From Streptomyces sp. WM6378 (GTDB taxonomy: Bacteria; Actinomycetota; Actinomycetes; Streptomycetales; Streptomycetaceae): a DNA stretch of 64,000 nt. The stretch lies in contig NZ_LGDD01000257.1 of assembly GCF_001279695.1 (NCBI RefSeq), forward strand, positions 1 through 64,000. The letters run 5' to 3'. Position 1 is the stretch's first letter, and each line of letters begins with the position of its first letter. A model generated the notes under the pieces. The model made no database searches, was not told the origin of the DNA, and saw only the letters and a program-made list of their open reading frames with translations. The position numbers and the translations under genes are program-made. Below, piece by piece: positions 17,954 through 26,891 of the stretch.

Positions 17954-18454
17954 ATGCCTGTACGCCGCCTCAACCATGCGGTGCTCTACGTACGAGACGT
18001 CGCACGAGCCGTCGAGTTCTACACAGACGTCTTCGGCTTCAAGGTCGACGTCGACATCCCCGGCCGCGCGGCATTCCTCAGCGCCGAGGGCACGCTCAAC
18101 GACCACGACCTCGGCCTCTTCTCCGTCGGGCCGGAGGCACCAAGCCCCGAGCAAGGCAGCGTCGGCCTCTACCACCTGGCCTGGGAAGTAGGCACTCTCG
18201 GCGAGCTGGCCGATATCGCCGTCAAGATCAACAAGCGCGGCGCCCTGGTCGGATCAACGAACCACGTGGTGTCGAAATCCCTTTACGCCAAGGACCCCGA
18301 CGGCAACGAATTCGAGATCATGTGGCGCGTGCCTCGCGAGGACTGGCCATCCGCGACCGAAGAGGCCAGCGCCGGCGCACTCGACCTCGAAGAATCGCTC
18401 AAGCGCTGGGGTCCCGACCTCAAAACGGGCGCCGCGGCCGGATCCGCAACCTGA
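17954..18454 (+). CDS. VOC-family (glyoxalase/dioxygenase-fold) protein
   Basis: The product has 166 residues. ATG 17954 follows GGGAG; the frame is open a little upstream but MPVRRLNHAVLYVRDV is the canonical start. Two beta-alpha-beta-beta-beta units are visible. Candidate metal ligands are His in RLNHAVLYV, His in VGLYHLAWEV (near residue 78) and Glu in GNEFEIMW (near 117). The long C-terminal tail after residue 125 is rich in charged residues. VOC proteins include extradiol dioxygenases, glyoxalases and drug-binding proteins; nothing nearby narrows the substrate. It stands alone between decayed regions, and its own promoter probably lies at 17880-17925. Confidence 0.85.
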   Translation: MPVRRLNHAVLYVRDVARAVEFYTDVFGFKVDVDIPGRAAFLSAEGTLNDHDLGLFSVGPEAPSPEQGSVGLYHLAWEVGTLGELADIAVKINKRGALVGSTNHVVSKSLYAKDPDGNEFEIMWRVPREDWPSATEEASAGALDLEESLKRWGPDLKTGAAAGSAT

Positions 18455-18831
18455 ACGACGATCCGGAGTCGAGTACGGCAGGGAGCCACCCCTCGTGGGC
18501 ATAGGCACCGCCTTCCCTGCGCCGGCAGCAGAACGTCCTCGCCAACATGTCTCTGATTCCGACCGGCCCGCCACGGCGAGCCGATTCTCGGGCAGTGACC
18601 TCGCCATTCACCCAGCCACTGCTCTGCCCCATCCACCATCCACCGATAGCGCCCGGTCACGCCTGCTGGCCACTCTGGCCACCGCAGCAATTCAGAGATG
18701 ACGACGGCACCAGGTGGTCAGCGAAGAAGGCCGTCGCCACAAAACTCGGTAGCGAGCCGACCGGGACGCCGCAGGATCGGGCACCGAGGGGCATGCGGGC
18801 ATCCGCTGGCGGCTGATGGAGGAGATGCCCG
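18455..18831. other. Non-coding or decayed stretch
   Basis: About 375 bases between the VOC gene and the long inverted repeat. No frame on either strand shows a family signature or steady codon bias. Confidence 0.35.
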
Positions 18832-18896
18832 TGCGGGCCGGGCGTCGCCCCGGACTCACGATGGGGGGTGGCTGCCGGGGCGACGCCCGGCCCGCA
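18832..18896. repeat. Perfect 22-bp inverted repeat with 21-base loop
   Basis: Arms 18832-18853 and 18875-18896 are exact reverse complements over 22 bases (the first begins TGCGGGCCGGGCG). The loop is 21 bases. The second arm overlaps the end of the hydrolase relic on the minus strand. No T tract follows on either side. It may be a strong terminator-like hairpin or the remains of a small palindromic element. Confidence 0.7.
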
Positions 18897-19200
18897 GCCA
18901 GGTAGATGATCACCCGGTGGATGCCTCGGTGAGCGGCGTGAGAGGCGTAGAGGTTGCTGCGGGACAGGAAGTCGCTGGGGATTCCTGGATACGGTACGGC
19001 GCTCACCCGGGTCCCGTTACGGCGCAGCCGCTCCGCGTACGCCTCACCTTCGTCGCGCAGAACATCCGCCTCGGCCGTGATCACCAAGACAGGTGGCAGC
19101 CCCGTGAGCTGCCGGTCGCTGGCCCACAACGGGGCTGTATGCGGGTCGTGTCGCATGGGTTCGGTAGGCGGCGTAGGCGTCCCAGAACCCCTGCATGGTG
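18890..19200 (-). pseudogene. HSL-type alpha/beta hydrolase, C-terminal relic
   Basis: The frame contains LWASDRQLTGLPPVLVITAE, ADVLRDEGEAYAERLRRNGT and a degraded end (GIPSDFLSRSNLYASHAAHR, where the catalytic His of the HDF motif is lost). The preceding block GFWDAYAAYR lies in another frame just upstream. The N-terminal half with the GDSAGG nucleophile is absent. It is an inactive fragment. Confidence 0.65.
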
Positions 19201-19599
19201 CGGCGGCCTCCAGAATCCACACGACCCGGTCCACAGTACGGTGCCGCCGCCGTCGGCCGCGCTCGCTCATCCCACCCCACCCCACCTTGTCCTTCAGGTA
19301 GTTGCGGTTGTCCTGAGCAACCTAGCGGCCTTGCACGCCCTGGAGTCACACCTGAACCGCGTTGAGGCGGACACCGGCAAAGGGACAAGACCGTGAGACA
19401 CGTTGCCGTGGCACCTGAATGAGACAAGCTGGGGACACGCAGGCTGCCGTCACGGAACTGTCGCCCCGGAGTCCGCCGAGGCCTCGTGCGGAGGGCCGGA
19501 CAGCCCATCGCAGGGGCCGCTGGTGAGCGGGTTGCCGCCAACAGCCCACAGCACCAGGCGAGTTAGTGTGTCAGAACCCGAGCAAGGAGTGATTGCTTC
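19201..19599. other. Intergenic stretch before DUF4334 gene
   Basis: About 400 bases without a supported gene. A TAGTGT box at 19564-19569 and AAGGAG before 19600 suggest that the promoter and ribosome site of the next gene lie at its right end. Confidence 0.4.
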
Positions 19600-20070
19600 A
19601 TGGATGTCGAGCAAGCGCGCACCCGTATTGCCGCGATCCACGCGGCCGATGGCACCGTGCGCGACACCGGTGAGCTGGACCAGCTGTGGGCGGCGCTGGA
19701 AACCGTACGCCCGGAGGAAATCCTCGGGACCTGGAAAGGCACCGGGATCGCCACCGGTCACCGGGTGGAGAACCTGCTGACCCAGGCCAGGTGGTACGGC
19801 AAGACCTTCCACTCCGTCTCCCGCGTCGAACCCCTGATCTGCCGTGACGAGCACGGCACACTCTTCTCCAATGCGGTCCTGGCCAAGGGCGAGGCAAGCC
19901 TGTGGATGGTGGAGTTCCGCGGGGAGGTGACCGCCACGATGGTCTATGACGGACAGCCCGTGCTCGACCACTTCAAGCGGGTCGACACCAACACCCTCCT
20001 GGGCGTGATGAACGGCAAGAACGTCCTCGATGAGGGGCGCCACTTCTACTTCGTCCTCGAACGCGCTTGA
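19600..20070 (+). CDS. DUF4334 (GXWXG) protein
   Basis: The product has 156 residues from ATG 19600 with AAGGAG ten bases upstream. The GXWXG motif appears as EILGTWKGTGIATGH near residue 40. The later DUF4334 part includes ARWYGKTFHSVSRVEPLICR and NTLLGVMNGKNVLDEGRHFY with FVLERA at the end. The family has a lipocalin-like predicted fold and often accompanies oxidoreductases that act on small alcohols or ketones. The next gene, a zinc alcohol dehydrogenase, starts 104 bases downstream on the same strand, so co-transcription is likely. No catalytic role is established. Confidence 0.85.
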   Translation: MDVEQARTRIAAIHAADGTVRDTGELDQLWAALETVRPEEILGTWKGTGIATGHRVENLLTQARWYGKTFHSVSRVEPLICRDEHGTLFSNAVLAKGEASLWMVEFRGEVTATMVYDGQPVLDHFKRVDTNTLLGVMNGKNVLDEGRHFYFVLERA

Positions 20071-20173
20071 AAACACCGTCAGTTGCACACGGGCGCCGCC
20101 CCGCCCCCAACCAACATCCGTCCACCGTCCCGGCCGCGGCGCCATGGCGGCTGACAGCACAAGGAAGACACGC

Positions 20174-21274
20174 GTGCGCATACAAGCAGCAGTGGTGGAG
20201 TCCCCCAGCGGCCCCTTCACCATCCATCATCTGAACCTCGACGAGCCGCGGCCGGACGAGATCCTGGTGCGGACCACTGCCGTTGGCATCTGCCACACCG
20301 ACCTCAGCACGCGACGGATCTGGCCCAAAGAACGTCTGCCCATGGTCTTCGGCCACGAGGGCGCCGGTGTCGTCGAGGCCGTGGGTGACGCGGTGACCAC
20401 CGTCGTCCCCGGCGACGCCGTGTGCCTCAGCATCCGAAGCTGCAACGCCTGCCAACCGTGCGTGACGGGAGCCCCGGCCTACTGCGAGAGCGCCGGCATC
20501 CTCAACTTCAGCGGCTCCCGCCCCGACGGCAGCACTCCCCTCTCCCGCCTGGACGGGACCCCGGTCTACGGCAACTTCTTCGGCCAGTCCGCGTTCGCGA
20601 CGCACTGCCTCACCTACGAGAGCAACACCATCAAGATCCCCGCAGACCTACCCCCAGCTGTGGTCGCACCCTTGGGATGCAGCGTCCAGACAGGCGTCGG
20701 TACGGTCCGCAGCGTCCTGCGTCCGTCACCGGGCGAGACCCTCGCGGTCTTCGGCGCCGGCGGCGTCGGACTGAGCGCCGTCATGGCAGCCGTCGCCGAC
20801 GGCTGCACCGTCATCGCCATCGACCCCGTTACCGCTCGACGCGCCATGGCTCAGGAGCTCGGCGCCGCAGCAGTCATCGACCCCACCGCGGAGGACGACG
20901 TGGCAGCGGCCATCCGCGACCTCACGCACGGGGGGCCGCATCACGCCATCGACACGACCGGCCGGCCTGCTGTGGTCTCCCAGGCCATCAGCGCCCTGCG
21001 CAAACGAGGCACACTCGCCCTGGTCGGCCTCGGCACGGCCGAGTTCGACACCATGCCCGCGATAACCAAAGGGCTCACCATCCGCGGGGTGACCGAGGGC
21101 GACGTCGTACCCACAGAAGCCATCCCACAGTTGATCACCCTTCACCGGCAGGGAAAACTCCCCCTGGACAAACTCATCACCGAGTTCCCCTTCAACGACA
21201 TCGAAGCCGCCGCCAAGGCCGCGTCAGCAGGCCACGTCATCAAGCCCGTCCTCACCTTCCCAGAAGGAGAATGA
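20174..21274 (+). CDS. Zinc-dependent aryl/allyl alcohol dehydrogenase (MDR family)
   Basis: The product has 366 residues. GTG 20174 is chosen because AAGGAAG sits seven bases upstream; ATG 20144 would add ten residues. The catalytic zinc ligands are in ICHTD (near residue 38) and GHEGAGVV (near 60). Structural zinc cysteines are in SCNACQPCVTGAPAYC (near 88-103). The Rossmann motif GAGGVGLS is near 195. The layout resembles benzyl-alcohol or geraniol dehydrogenases that oxidise primary alcohols with NAD. The DUF4334 gene upstream suggests a small catabolic or detoxifying operon. Confidence 0.9.
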   Translation: MRIQAAVVESPSGPFTIHHLNLDEPRPDEILVRTTAVGICHTDLSTRRIWPKERLPMVFGHEGAGVVEAVGDAVTTVVPGDAVCLSIRSCNACQPCVTGAPAYCESAGILNFSGSRPDGSTPLSRLDGTPVYGNFFGQSAFATHCLTYESNTIKIPADLPPAVVAPLGCSVQTGVGTVRSVLRPSPGETLAVFGAGGVGLSAVMAAVADGCTVIAIDPVTARRAMAQELGAAAVIDPTAEDDVAAAIRDLTHGGPHHAIDTTGRPAVVSQAISALRKRGTLALVGLGTAEFDTMPAITKGLTIRGVTEGDVVPTEAIPQLITLHRQGKLPLDKLITEFPFNDIEAAAKAASAGHVIKPVLTFPEGE

Positions 21275-21476
21275 GCTCGGGGAGGCCCAAGTCAGCACGC
21301 TCCTCTTGCCGTGCCTGGATGGTCGGCCTCCTGGGAAGGAGGCAGGCAGCGCGAAGTGAGGGACCGAGAGGGGAAACGCACCGGCGACTATCCATGCAGG
21401 CCAGTCGGCGTTGGCATGCCGAACGTACTCACGCGTGGCAGAACGCCTCTCACCGTCCTGCCCGGTGCTACTCCGG

Positions 21477-22334
21477 TCACTTCGGCAGATCGGTGGCGAG
21501 GAAGGGAGCAAGGAGCGCGAACAACGCGTCGGGGCGGTCGAGGGGGATGATGTGGCCGCAGTCCCGGAGGTGGTGTCCGACCAGGTCATCGGTGATGGGA
21601 CGGAGTTGGCGTTCGAGCCCGGTGCCGACGGGGTGAGAGCCCACGGCCATGGTGGGCATGGTCAGCCGAGCCGTCGCGACGGCGTCCTGGATCTGCTGCG
21701 CACTGGTGGGCAGGGCCCGGTAGTAGGAGAACGCGCAGCGCAGGGCCTCGTTCCCGGTGTACGCGTGGACGAAGGCCGCACGGATTTCGTCGGGTACTCC
21801 TCGCCCGAGCGTCCCCGAGTCGAGGAACCAGTCGATGTACGGGGCCTCGTTGCCGGCCAGGACGGTCTCGGCGAGGCCGGGGACGGCGTGGAAGCCGAAC
21901 CACCACGGGGCGCCGCCCGCGATGACGTGTTCCGCTCCGGGCAGGCGGCCGAGCAGTGCCTCCATCACGACCAGCCGCCGGACGAGGCCGGGCCGGCGCA
22001 GAGCGAGCAGGACGGCGGGGGCGGTGCCCGCGTCGATGCCGACAACTGCTGCCGAAGGTTCACCGAGTGCGTCGAGCAGCCCTTCGGCGTCGGCCGCGAG
22101 GGTGCCTGCGTCGTAACCATGGACGGCACGTGAACTGGTACCGAAGCCTCGCAGGTCCGGAGCGATGACCCGGTATTGCCCGGCGAGCCGGCCCATGATG
22201 CCGCTCCAGAGTTGCCAGGTGTGCGGGAAGCCGTGCAGCAGGAGAACCGCAGGTCCGGCCCCGGCGATTGCGACATTGAGTTGGACGCCGTTCGTCGCGA
22301 CGCGGCGTAGTTGGTGTGCGGTGGTGACGGGCAT
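21477..22334 (-). CDS. Epoxide-hydrolase-like alpha/beta hydrolase
   Basis: The product has 285 residues from ATG 22334. The oxyanion HG motif is VLLLHGFPHTW (residues 30-40), and DLRGFGTSS follows. The nucleophile elbow VGIDAGTAP near residue 98 has Asp where esterases have Ser, as in epoxide hydrolases and haloalkane dehalogenases. The catalytic His is in CGHIIPLDRPD near 265. It is divergent from an HxlR regulator 100 bases away, with a palindrome between them, so it is probably repressed or induced by that regulator. Confidence 0.85.
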   Translation of the reverse strand: MPVTTAHQLRRVATNGVQLNVAIAGAGPAVLLLHGFPHTWQLWSGIMGRLAGQYRVIAPDLRGFGTSSRAVHGYDAGTLAADAEGLLDALGEPSAAVVGIDAGTAPAVLLALRRPGLVRRLVVMEALLGRLPGAEHVIAGGAPWWFGFHAVPGLAETVLAGNEAPYIDWFLDSGTLGRGVPDEIRAAFVHAYTGNEALRCAFSYYRALPTSAQQIQDAVATARLTMPTMAVGSHPVGTGLERQLRPITDDLVGHHLRDCGHIIPLDRPDALFALLAPFLATDLPK

Positions 22335-22350
22335 GGCGGCTCCCCCGAAT

Positions 22351-22367
22351 GGTTACCATTGGTGACC
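22351..22367. promoter_or_regulatory. Candidate HxlR operator
   Basis: GGTTACC-ATT-GGTGACC is an interrupted palindrome in the 100-base divergent gap, 17 bases upstream of the hydrolase start. It is a plausible site for the HxlR protein encoded to the right. Confidence 0.45.
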
Positions 22368-22434
22368 ACAGAACGATAAGTAACTGTCCAGCCGCTTCCT
22401 AGACGGCACTTTCAGGGAAGGTGGTGAGCCACAG

Positions 22435-22845
22435 GTGACCACCCGAGGAGCCCGGGCCGCCGGTCGCGGGGTGCGCGGCGATCTGTTCGATCCCCAGTGC
22501 CCGACGCGGCAGTTGCTGGACCGCGTGGGTACGAAGTGGACGTCCATGGCCGTCAAGACGCTCGCCGATGCCGCACCGGACGAGGTGCGCTTCGCGGAGC
22601 TGAGACGCCGGATGCCGGGCGTCTCGCAGAAGATGCTGTCCGTGACGCTGCGCAGCCTGACCCGCGACGGGCTGGTGTCGCGCCGGGTCGAACCGACCGT
22701 GCCGCCGCGGGTCTTCTACCGACTCACCGAACTCGGGCTGTCCCTCGAAGCCGCGCTTGCGGGGCTGCGGACCTGGGCGGAGGAGCACATGGCCGAGATC
22801 GACCGCGCCAACGAAGCCGCCGACCAGAAGGCCGATGAGCGCTAG
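22435..22845 (+). CDS. HxlR-family transcriptional regulator
   Basis: The product has 136 residues from GTG 22435. The HxlR winged helix-turn-helix spans residues 20-110: CPTRQLLDRVGTKWTSM, then RFAELRRRMPGVSQKMLSVT and RDGLVSRRVEPTVPPRVFYR. The Cys at about residue 22 is the conserved HxlR cysteine, which is redox-sensitive in some members. It probably controls the divergent epoxide-hydrolase-like gene and itself. No strong ribosome site precedes GTG 22435 (GGAAGG is 15 bases away), so expression may be weak. Confidence 0.85.
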   Translation: MTTRGARAAGRGVRGDLFDPQCPTRQLLDRVGTKWTSMAVKTLADAAPDEVRFAELRRRMPGVSQKMLSVTLRSLTRDGLVSRRVEPTVPPRVFYRLTELGLSLEAALAGLRTWAEEHMAEIDRANEAADQKADER

Positions 22846-23135
22846 GCAGCCCGGTTCCGCGCTCAGTACTGGTGGCTCGGGTACTCGATGCGGCCGACGT
22901 CGCCGCCCGGGTACCACGTAGAAGATGGAGGAGATGTCACCGGCGCAGTGACCGCCGACGAAGGAGCTGGTCAACGACGACGGGACGACGGTGCCCGACG
23001 ACGGCATCTCCCCGTTCTGCCCGAAGCACTCCACGATCCTGAAGTCGGCCGTCGAGGGCACCTGGCCACCGTGCTTCTCAGTCAGCCGAGCCGTCGCGAT
23101 TCATCACGCCTCACCCGGCAGGGGAATATCCCGGG
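22846..23135. other. Intergenic stretch, no supported gene
   Basis: About 290 bases between the HxlR gene and the end of the hypothetical gene on the minus strand. A short plus-strand reading (GISPFCPKHSTILKSA) looks protein-like but has no recognisable family. Confidence 0.3.
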
Positions 23136-23660
23136 TCAGGTTGTGGGGCAGCCGTGCCGGCCGCTCGATGCGGTGACGAAGGAATCCAGCAGCCGGTTCA
23201 GCGCGGCCGGGTCGCTCGTGCCGTGTGCCCCCGAAGTGCCGTCCGGGGCGCGATCGTTGGTACGTACGAGCTTGAAGTGCGCGGTCCCGATGGCATCTTT
23301 GCACGGCACCGAGTGCTTGTAGGAGTCCTTCGCGGTGCCAGGGTACCGGCCGTCGAGGGACATCTCCTGCTCGGCTGACGGCCTGTAGTACGCGGTCATG
23401 TGGAAGAGCCCCAACTCGCCCCGCTCCAGCGAGCACTGCTCGGTGAGCGCGCGTCCGGAGGGCTTCTCAGTGACTGTTGTGACGGTCAGCCGGGCGGCCT
23501 CGCGGACGTTGACGACGCCGGCGCAGGTGCCTGCCGCCTGGGCGACGGGCCGCCGTGTCCAGTCCGTGCGGTCGACACTCGCGGGGCGTTCGCCGAGCTT
23601 GCCCTCGCAAGAGAAGTGGCCCGCCGCGCTGTGTGCCGTCTGGGTGGCGAGGCGAGCCAC
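23136..23660 (-). CDS. Hypothetical protein, probably N-terminally truncated
   Basis: The product has up to 174 residues from GTG 23660. Codon bias is good through most of it. Three cysteines are spaced like those of an extracellular domain (HFSCEGKLGERP, QAAGTCAGVVNVREAARLT, EQCSLERGELGLF and HSVPCKDAIGTAHFK). The sequence resembles the C-terminal part of Streptomyces secreted or membrane-anchored hypothetical proteins, but I do not recognise a named family. The same frame continues upstream of GTG with protein-like text (WPDPAAIFASAGQLLQVARL) to a TGA near 23740. A signal or membrane region has therefore probably been lost. Confidence 0.5.
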   Translation of the reverse strand: MARLATQTAHSAAGHFSCEGKLGERPASVDRTDWTRRPVAQAAGTCAGVVNVREAARLTVTTVTEKPSGRALTEQCSLERGELGLFHMTAYYRPSAEQEMSLDGRYPGTAKDSYKHSVPCKDAIGTAHFKLVRTNDRAPDGTSGAHGTSDPAALNRLLDSFVTASSGRHGCPTT

Positions 23661-23996
23661 TTGGAGGAGCTGTCCGGCGCTCGCGAAGATCGCAGCAGGG
23701 TCCGGCCACCGCTCGCGCCCACGTACGCAGCGTCACCAACCTGCAACCTGCTCGCGGCGCGGGCCCTGCCCCCGACCCGGTCGCTGCGCCGGTCCTGGTT
23801 CGACTATGTCCTGGTGGACGGCACGATCGCCGGGTGCGACCGGGTCGGTGATCGGGAAACGCACGACTAACGGCATGGATGTTCACACCGTGCCGCCTGG
23901 CCTTGCCCAAAGGTCGTGCTTTCACTCTCAAGCATCACCGCTGAAGATCCTTAATGGGGTTCGGGTCTCGTAAACCGTCCCCCAACCGTTCCCCGT
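23661..23996. other. Decayed stretch upstream of the hypothetical gene
   Basis: Possible remains of the N-terminus of the minus-strand hypothetical gene lie at 23661-23740. Beyond that nothing is supported. No clear terminator follows the deacetylase gene that ends at 23997. Confidence 0.3.
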
Positions 23997-25034
23997 TCAG
24001 TACGGCCGGGCGGCCTGCCGGTGGGCCGGGGCGAGGCGGGCCTCCTCGGACTTGGGGAAGCTGATCTTCTTCGGGTCGCCGTCCGAGGTGTAACGCTTGA
24101 CCGTCCCGTCGCGGAGTTTGTCCAGCCAAGCCGTCGAGGTGAACTGGGCCTCGGGGCCGGTCGCCGCCTGGGAGCGAATCCTCGGGATGGCACCCCGGTC
24201 GAAGGTGGTCGAGAAGGGGGAAGGGGCGGGGTCGGCTCCCACCAGGTAGACGCCCTCGTGCTGATAGCTCACGCCGTCGGCGGCTCCCTTCAGCGCCAGT
24301 TGCCGGGAGCGGGACATCGAACCGTTGGGAAGTGCCAGCGATACCACCGACAAGCCGGGCACGGCTTGGGTGATCGCCTTTTGGTTGTCGGCGATGGCCT
24401 TCTGGGCGGTGTCGTCGTCCACCGTCCCCAGCGCGGTGTGCCGCAGGGTGTGGTTGCCGACCTCGAATTCGTGTTTGGCGAGCCAGTCCAACGACTTTCG
24501 GCCGCCCGGCTCGCTGAACGGGTCGGCGTTGACGAAGAACGTCGCCACGGGGCGGAATCCGGGGTGCTTCCGGGCGGTGTCCAGCAGGATGCCCACCGCG
24601 GTGTCGGGCGCGGGGCGGCCATCCGTTCCCAGCCGGAACTGGGAGACGGTCGAGTCGTCGAAGGTCAGCACCACAGGGTGAGTACCGGCGGGAATGTCCA
24701 TCTTCCCACTGCTGAATTCCCTCGCGGTGACCGGTACGTACCTCTCCCCTGCCAGCCGTTCCAGCTCGGCGCGGAAGTCCTGCGGCGTGCGGTCGTACAC
24801 ACTCTTGGGCTCGGCCACCAGTTGGTGGTACATCAGCACCGGGACCGCCCCGAGCTCATTGGCCTGCACTGTCGCCGGGTCGGCAACCGCTGCCCGCCCG
24901 GCGGCCTTGCGCACCGGTGCCGACGGCCCGTCCTGGCGCCCTTCCGGTGGGGATTGGGCTGCCGAGCAGGCGGTGAGCAGCAGGATGGCCGATGCGACGA
25001 CGACCGCGCCGCCGCTTCGGTGGGATTGACGCAT
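23997..25034 (-). CDS. Polysaccharide deacetylase lipoprotein (NodB-like)
   Basis: The product has 345 residues from ATG 25034. The N-terminal lipobox LLLTAC puts the lipid anchor on Cys 23, so it works on the outer face of the membrane. The deacetylase core starts at VPVLMYHQL (near residue 63). The metal Asp pair is in VVLTFDDS (124-127), and the zinc histidines are in EVGNHTLRHTALG (near 195-199). FFVNADPF is the usual following strand. The family removes N-acetyl groups from peptidoglycan, chitin or PNAG-like polymers. It is divergent from a secreted glycoside-hydrolase-like gene 178 bases away. Together they resemble the two halves of PgaB-type enzymes. Confidence 0.85.
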   Translation of the reverse strand: MRQSHRSGGAVVVASAILLLTACSAAQSPPEGRQDGPSAPVRKAAGRAAVADPATVQANELGAVPVLMYHQLVAEPKSVYDRTPQDFRAELERLAGERYVPVTAREFSSGKMDIPAGTHPVVLTFDDSTVSQFRLGTDGRPAPDTAVGILLDTARKHPGFRPVATFFVNADPFSEPGGRKSLDWLAKHEFEVGNHTLRHTALGTVDDDTAQKAIADNQKAITQAVPGLSVVSLALPNGSMSRSRQLALKGAADGVSYQHEGVYLVGADPAPSPFSTTFDRGAIPRIRSQAATGPEAQFTSTAWLDKLRDGTVKRYTSDGDPKKISFPKSEEARLAPAHRQAARPY

Positions 25035-25212
25035 GATGCCTCCGGAGGTGAACGAGACGCTTCCCGTCGCCTCCAGCCTCGGGCAACAATGCGCCCCACA
25101 CCCCGGCTTGATGGGCCGAATGCATGATTACCCGCTCGAAACCTCTTGGGCGGACCGCGCGGCGGCTATGTCATATCGCAAGGAACCCTCTTTCGAGAAC
25201 GGCAGAGTGAAC

Positions 25213-26802
25213 ATGCGCGGAAAACGACCCCGAACGCGATACGCCGTCATAGCCATATCCCTGCTGGTGCCGGTCTGCGCGGCGCTCGGGGCCTTCGCGA
25301 TACAGTCCTCCTCCCGCCAGCTCCAGGTCGAAGGGCTCAGCAGCAAGGACGCGTTGGGCCGGGCCGACGTCAGCAACCTGCGCCTTGCAATCACAGCCAA
25401 GGACGGAGCCGACCTGGCCGAGCTGGAGGTGCTGCTCGACGGGAAACCGGTGCGCACCCACCGGGCCGACGACCGCCTCACAATCGACACCCCCTCACTC
25501 GCCGAGGGCAAGCACGAACTGACGGCCACATCCCACAGTGGCCTGTCCTTCCTGCACGACATATCCCGGACGTTCACCGTGGACACCACCGCCCCGAAAC
25601 TGCGGCTGTCCCCCGCCCAAACCACCAAGCCCGGCGCACCGATGACGGTGGGCGGCCGGGTCGAGGACGCCGGGCAGGTGAAGGTCTCCATAGCCGGCAC
25701 GCCCGTGCCCGTCGGCAGCGACGGCACCTTCTCCCGCCGGTTCGAGAAGCCCCCCGCCCGTATCGAGGTGACGGCCACGGACCAGGCCGGCAACGTCACC
25801 CGCGAGCACGTGAACGCGGTCGCGCCCTATCCCCTCACCCGGGCCGCGCACCTGACCGCCATCGGCTGGTCCTCGTCCGAGGTCCGGGACCCGGTTCTCC
25901 AGCTCGTCAAAGACAAGAAGCTCAACGCCGTCGAGCTCGACATCAAGGACGAGAACGGCGAGGTCGGCTACGACTCCTCCGTGCCGCTGGCCCGCGAGAT
26001 CGGCGCCGTGAAGAACCGCTACGACGCACGTAAGGTGATCGACACCCTGCACGGCATGGGAGCCCGCGTCATCGGCCGCATCGTCGCCTTCCGCGACCCC
26101 ATCCTGGCCCAGGCATCCCACCACCAGGGCAAGGACAACCGCCTGGTCCTGGCGCCTGACGGCAGCCCGTACGACGGTGGCCACTACGGCACGCTCTCGT
26201 TCACCAACTTCGCCGATCCCGAGGTCCGCCAGTACAACATCGACCTGGCCACCGAAGCGGCCAAGCTGGGCTTCGACGACATCCTGTACGACTACGTGCG
26301 CCGCCCCGACGGAAAGCTCTCGACACTGCGCTTCCCCGGCCTGGGCGACAAGACCCCCGAAAAGTCCATCGCCGACTTCGTCGCCGAAACCCAGCTCCGC
26401 GTCCAGCCCGAAGGCAAATACCTCGGGGTCTCGGTCTTCGGCATCGCCGCCACCCGGCCCACCGAAATCGCCCAGGACATCCCCGCCATTGCCCAACACG
26501 CCGACTACATCGCTCCCATGGTCTACCCCTCGCACTGGGCCGTCGGTGAGTACGGGGTCGCCAGTCCGAACGCCAGCCCGTACGAGATCGTCAACCGGTC
26601 GCTGGCCGATTTCACCAAGCAGGTCAAGGGCACCCGAGCCGTGGTCGTCCCCTGGCTCCAGGACTTCTCCCTGGGCGTCCACTACGGCCCCACCGAAGTC
26701 GCCGACCAGATCAGAGCGGCGGCCAAAGACGGCATGAACTCCTTCCTGCTCTGGAACGCCGGAGCCTCGTATCAAGGGGCGGCGCTGACCACCCTGGGGT
26801 GA
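25213..26802 (+). CDS. Membrane-anchored putative glycoside hydrolase (DUF4015 / GH-like TIM barrel)
   Basis: The product has 529 residues. ATG 25213 (GTG 25207 also possible) precedes MRGKRPRTRYAVIAISLLVP, a positively charged start plus one membrane helix. Residues 40-205 are two Ig-like beta domains (RTFTVDTTAPKLRL, TATDQAGNVTREHV). Residues 210-525 form the PF13200-type barrel: LTAIGWSSSEVRDPV, VELDIKDENGEVGYDS, ARVIGRIVAFRDPILAQ, LGFDDILYDYVRRPDG, VSVFGIAATRP and DYIAPMVYPSHW. The acidic residues at strand ends (DIKDENG, DDILYDY) are the probable catalytic and substrate-binding ones. The distant relation is to PgaB-type and GH13-like barrels. Activity on an exopolysaccharide is inference from the neighbouring deacetylase. 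Confidence 0.8.
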   Translation: MRGKRPRTRYAVIAISLLVPVCAALGAFAIQSSSRQLQVEGLSSKDALGRADVSNLRLAITAKDGADLAELEVLLDGKPVRTHRADDRLTIDTPSLAEGKHELTATSHSGLSFLHDISRTFTVDTTAPKLRLSPAQTTKPGAPMTVGGRVEDAGQVKVSIAGTPVPVGSDGTFSRRFEKPPARIEVTATDQAGNVTREHVNAVAPYPLTRAAHLTAIGWSSSEVRDPVLQLVKDKKLNAVELDIKDENGEVGYDSSVPLAREIGAVKNRYDARKVIDTLHGMGARVIGRIVAFRDPILAQASHHQGKDNRLVLAPDGSPYDGGHYGTLSFTNFADPEVRQYNIDLATEAAKLGFDDILYDYVRRPDGKLSTLRFPGLGDKTPEKSIADFVAETQLRVQPEGKYLGVSVFGIAATRPTEIAQDIPAIAQHADYIAPMVYPSHWAVGEYGVASPNASPYEIVNRSLADFTKQVKGTRAVVVPWLQDFSLGVHYGPTEVADQIRAAAKDGMNSFLLWNAGASYQGAALTTLG

Positions 26803-26891
26803 CAAGAGCCTGGATCCCCGGCAGGAGGACAAGGACTGTGAAGAGAACGGCCCTGTCTCACATTCGGGATGCTGATGGCGATCTCCGCGAG

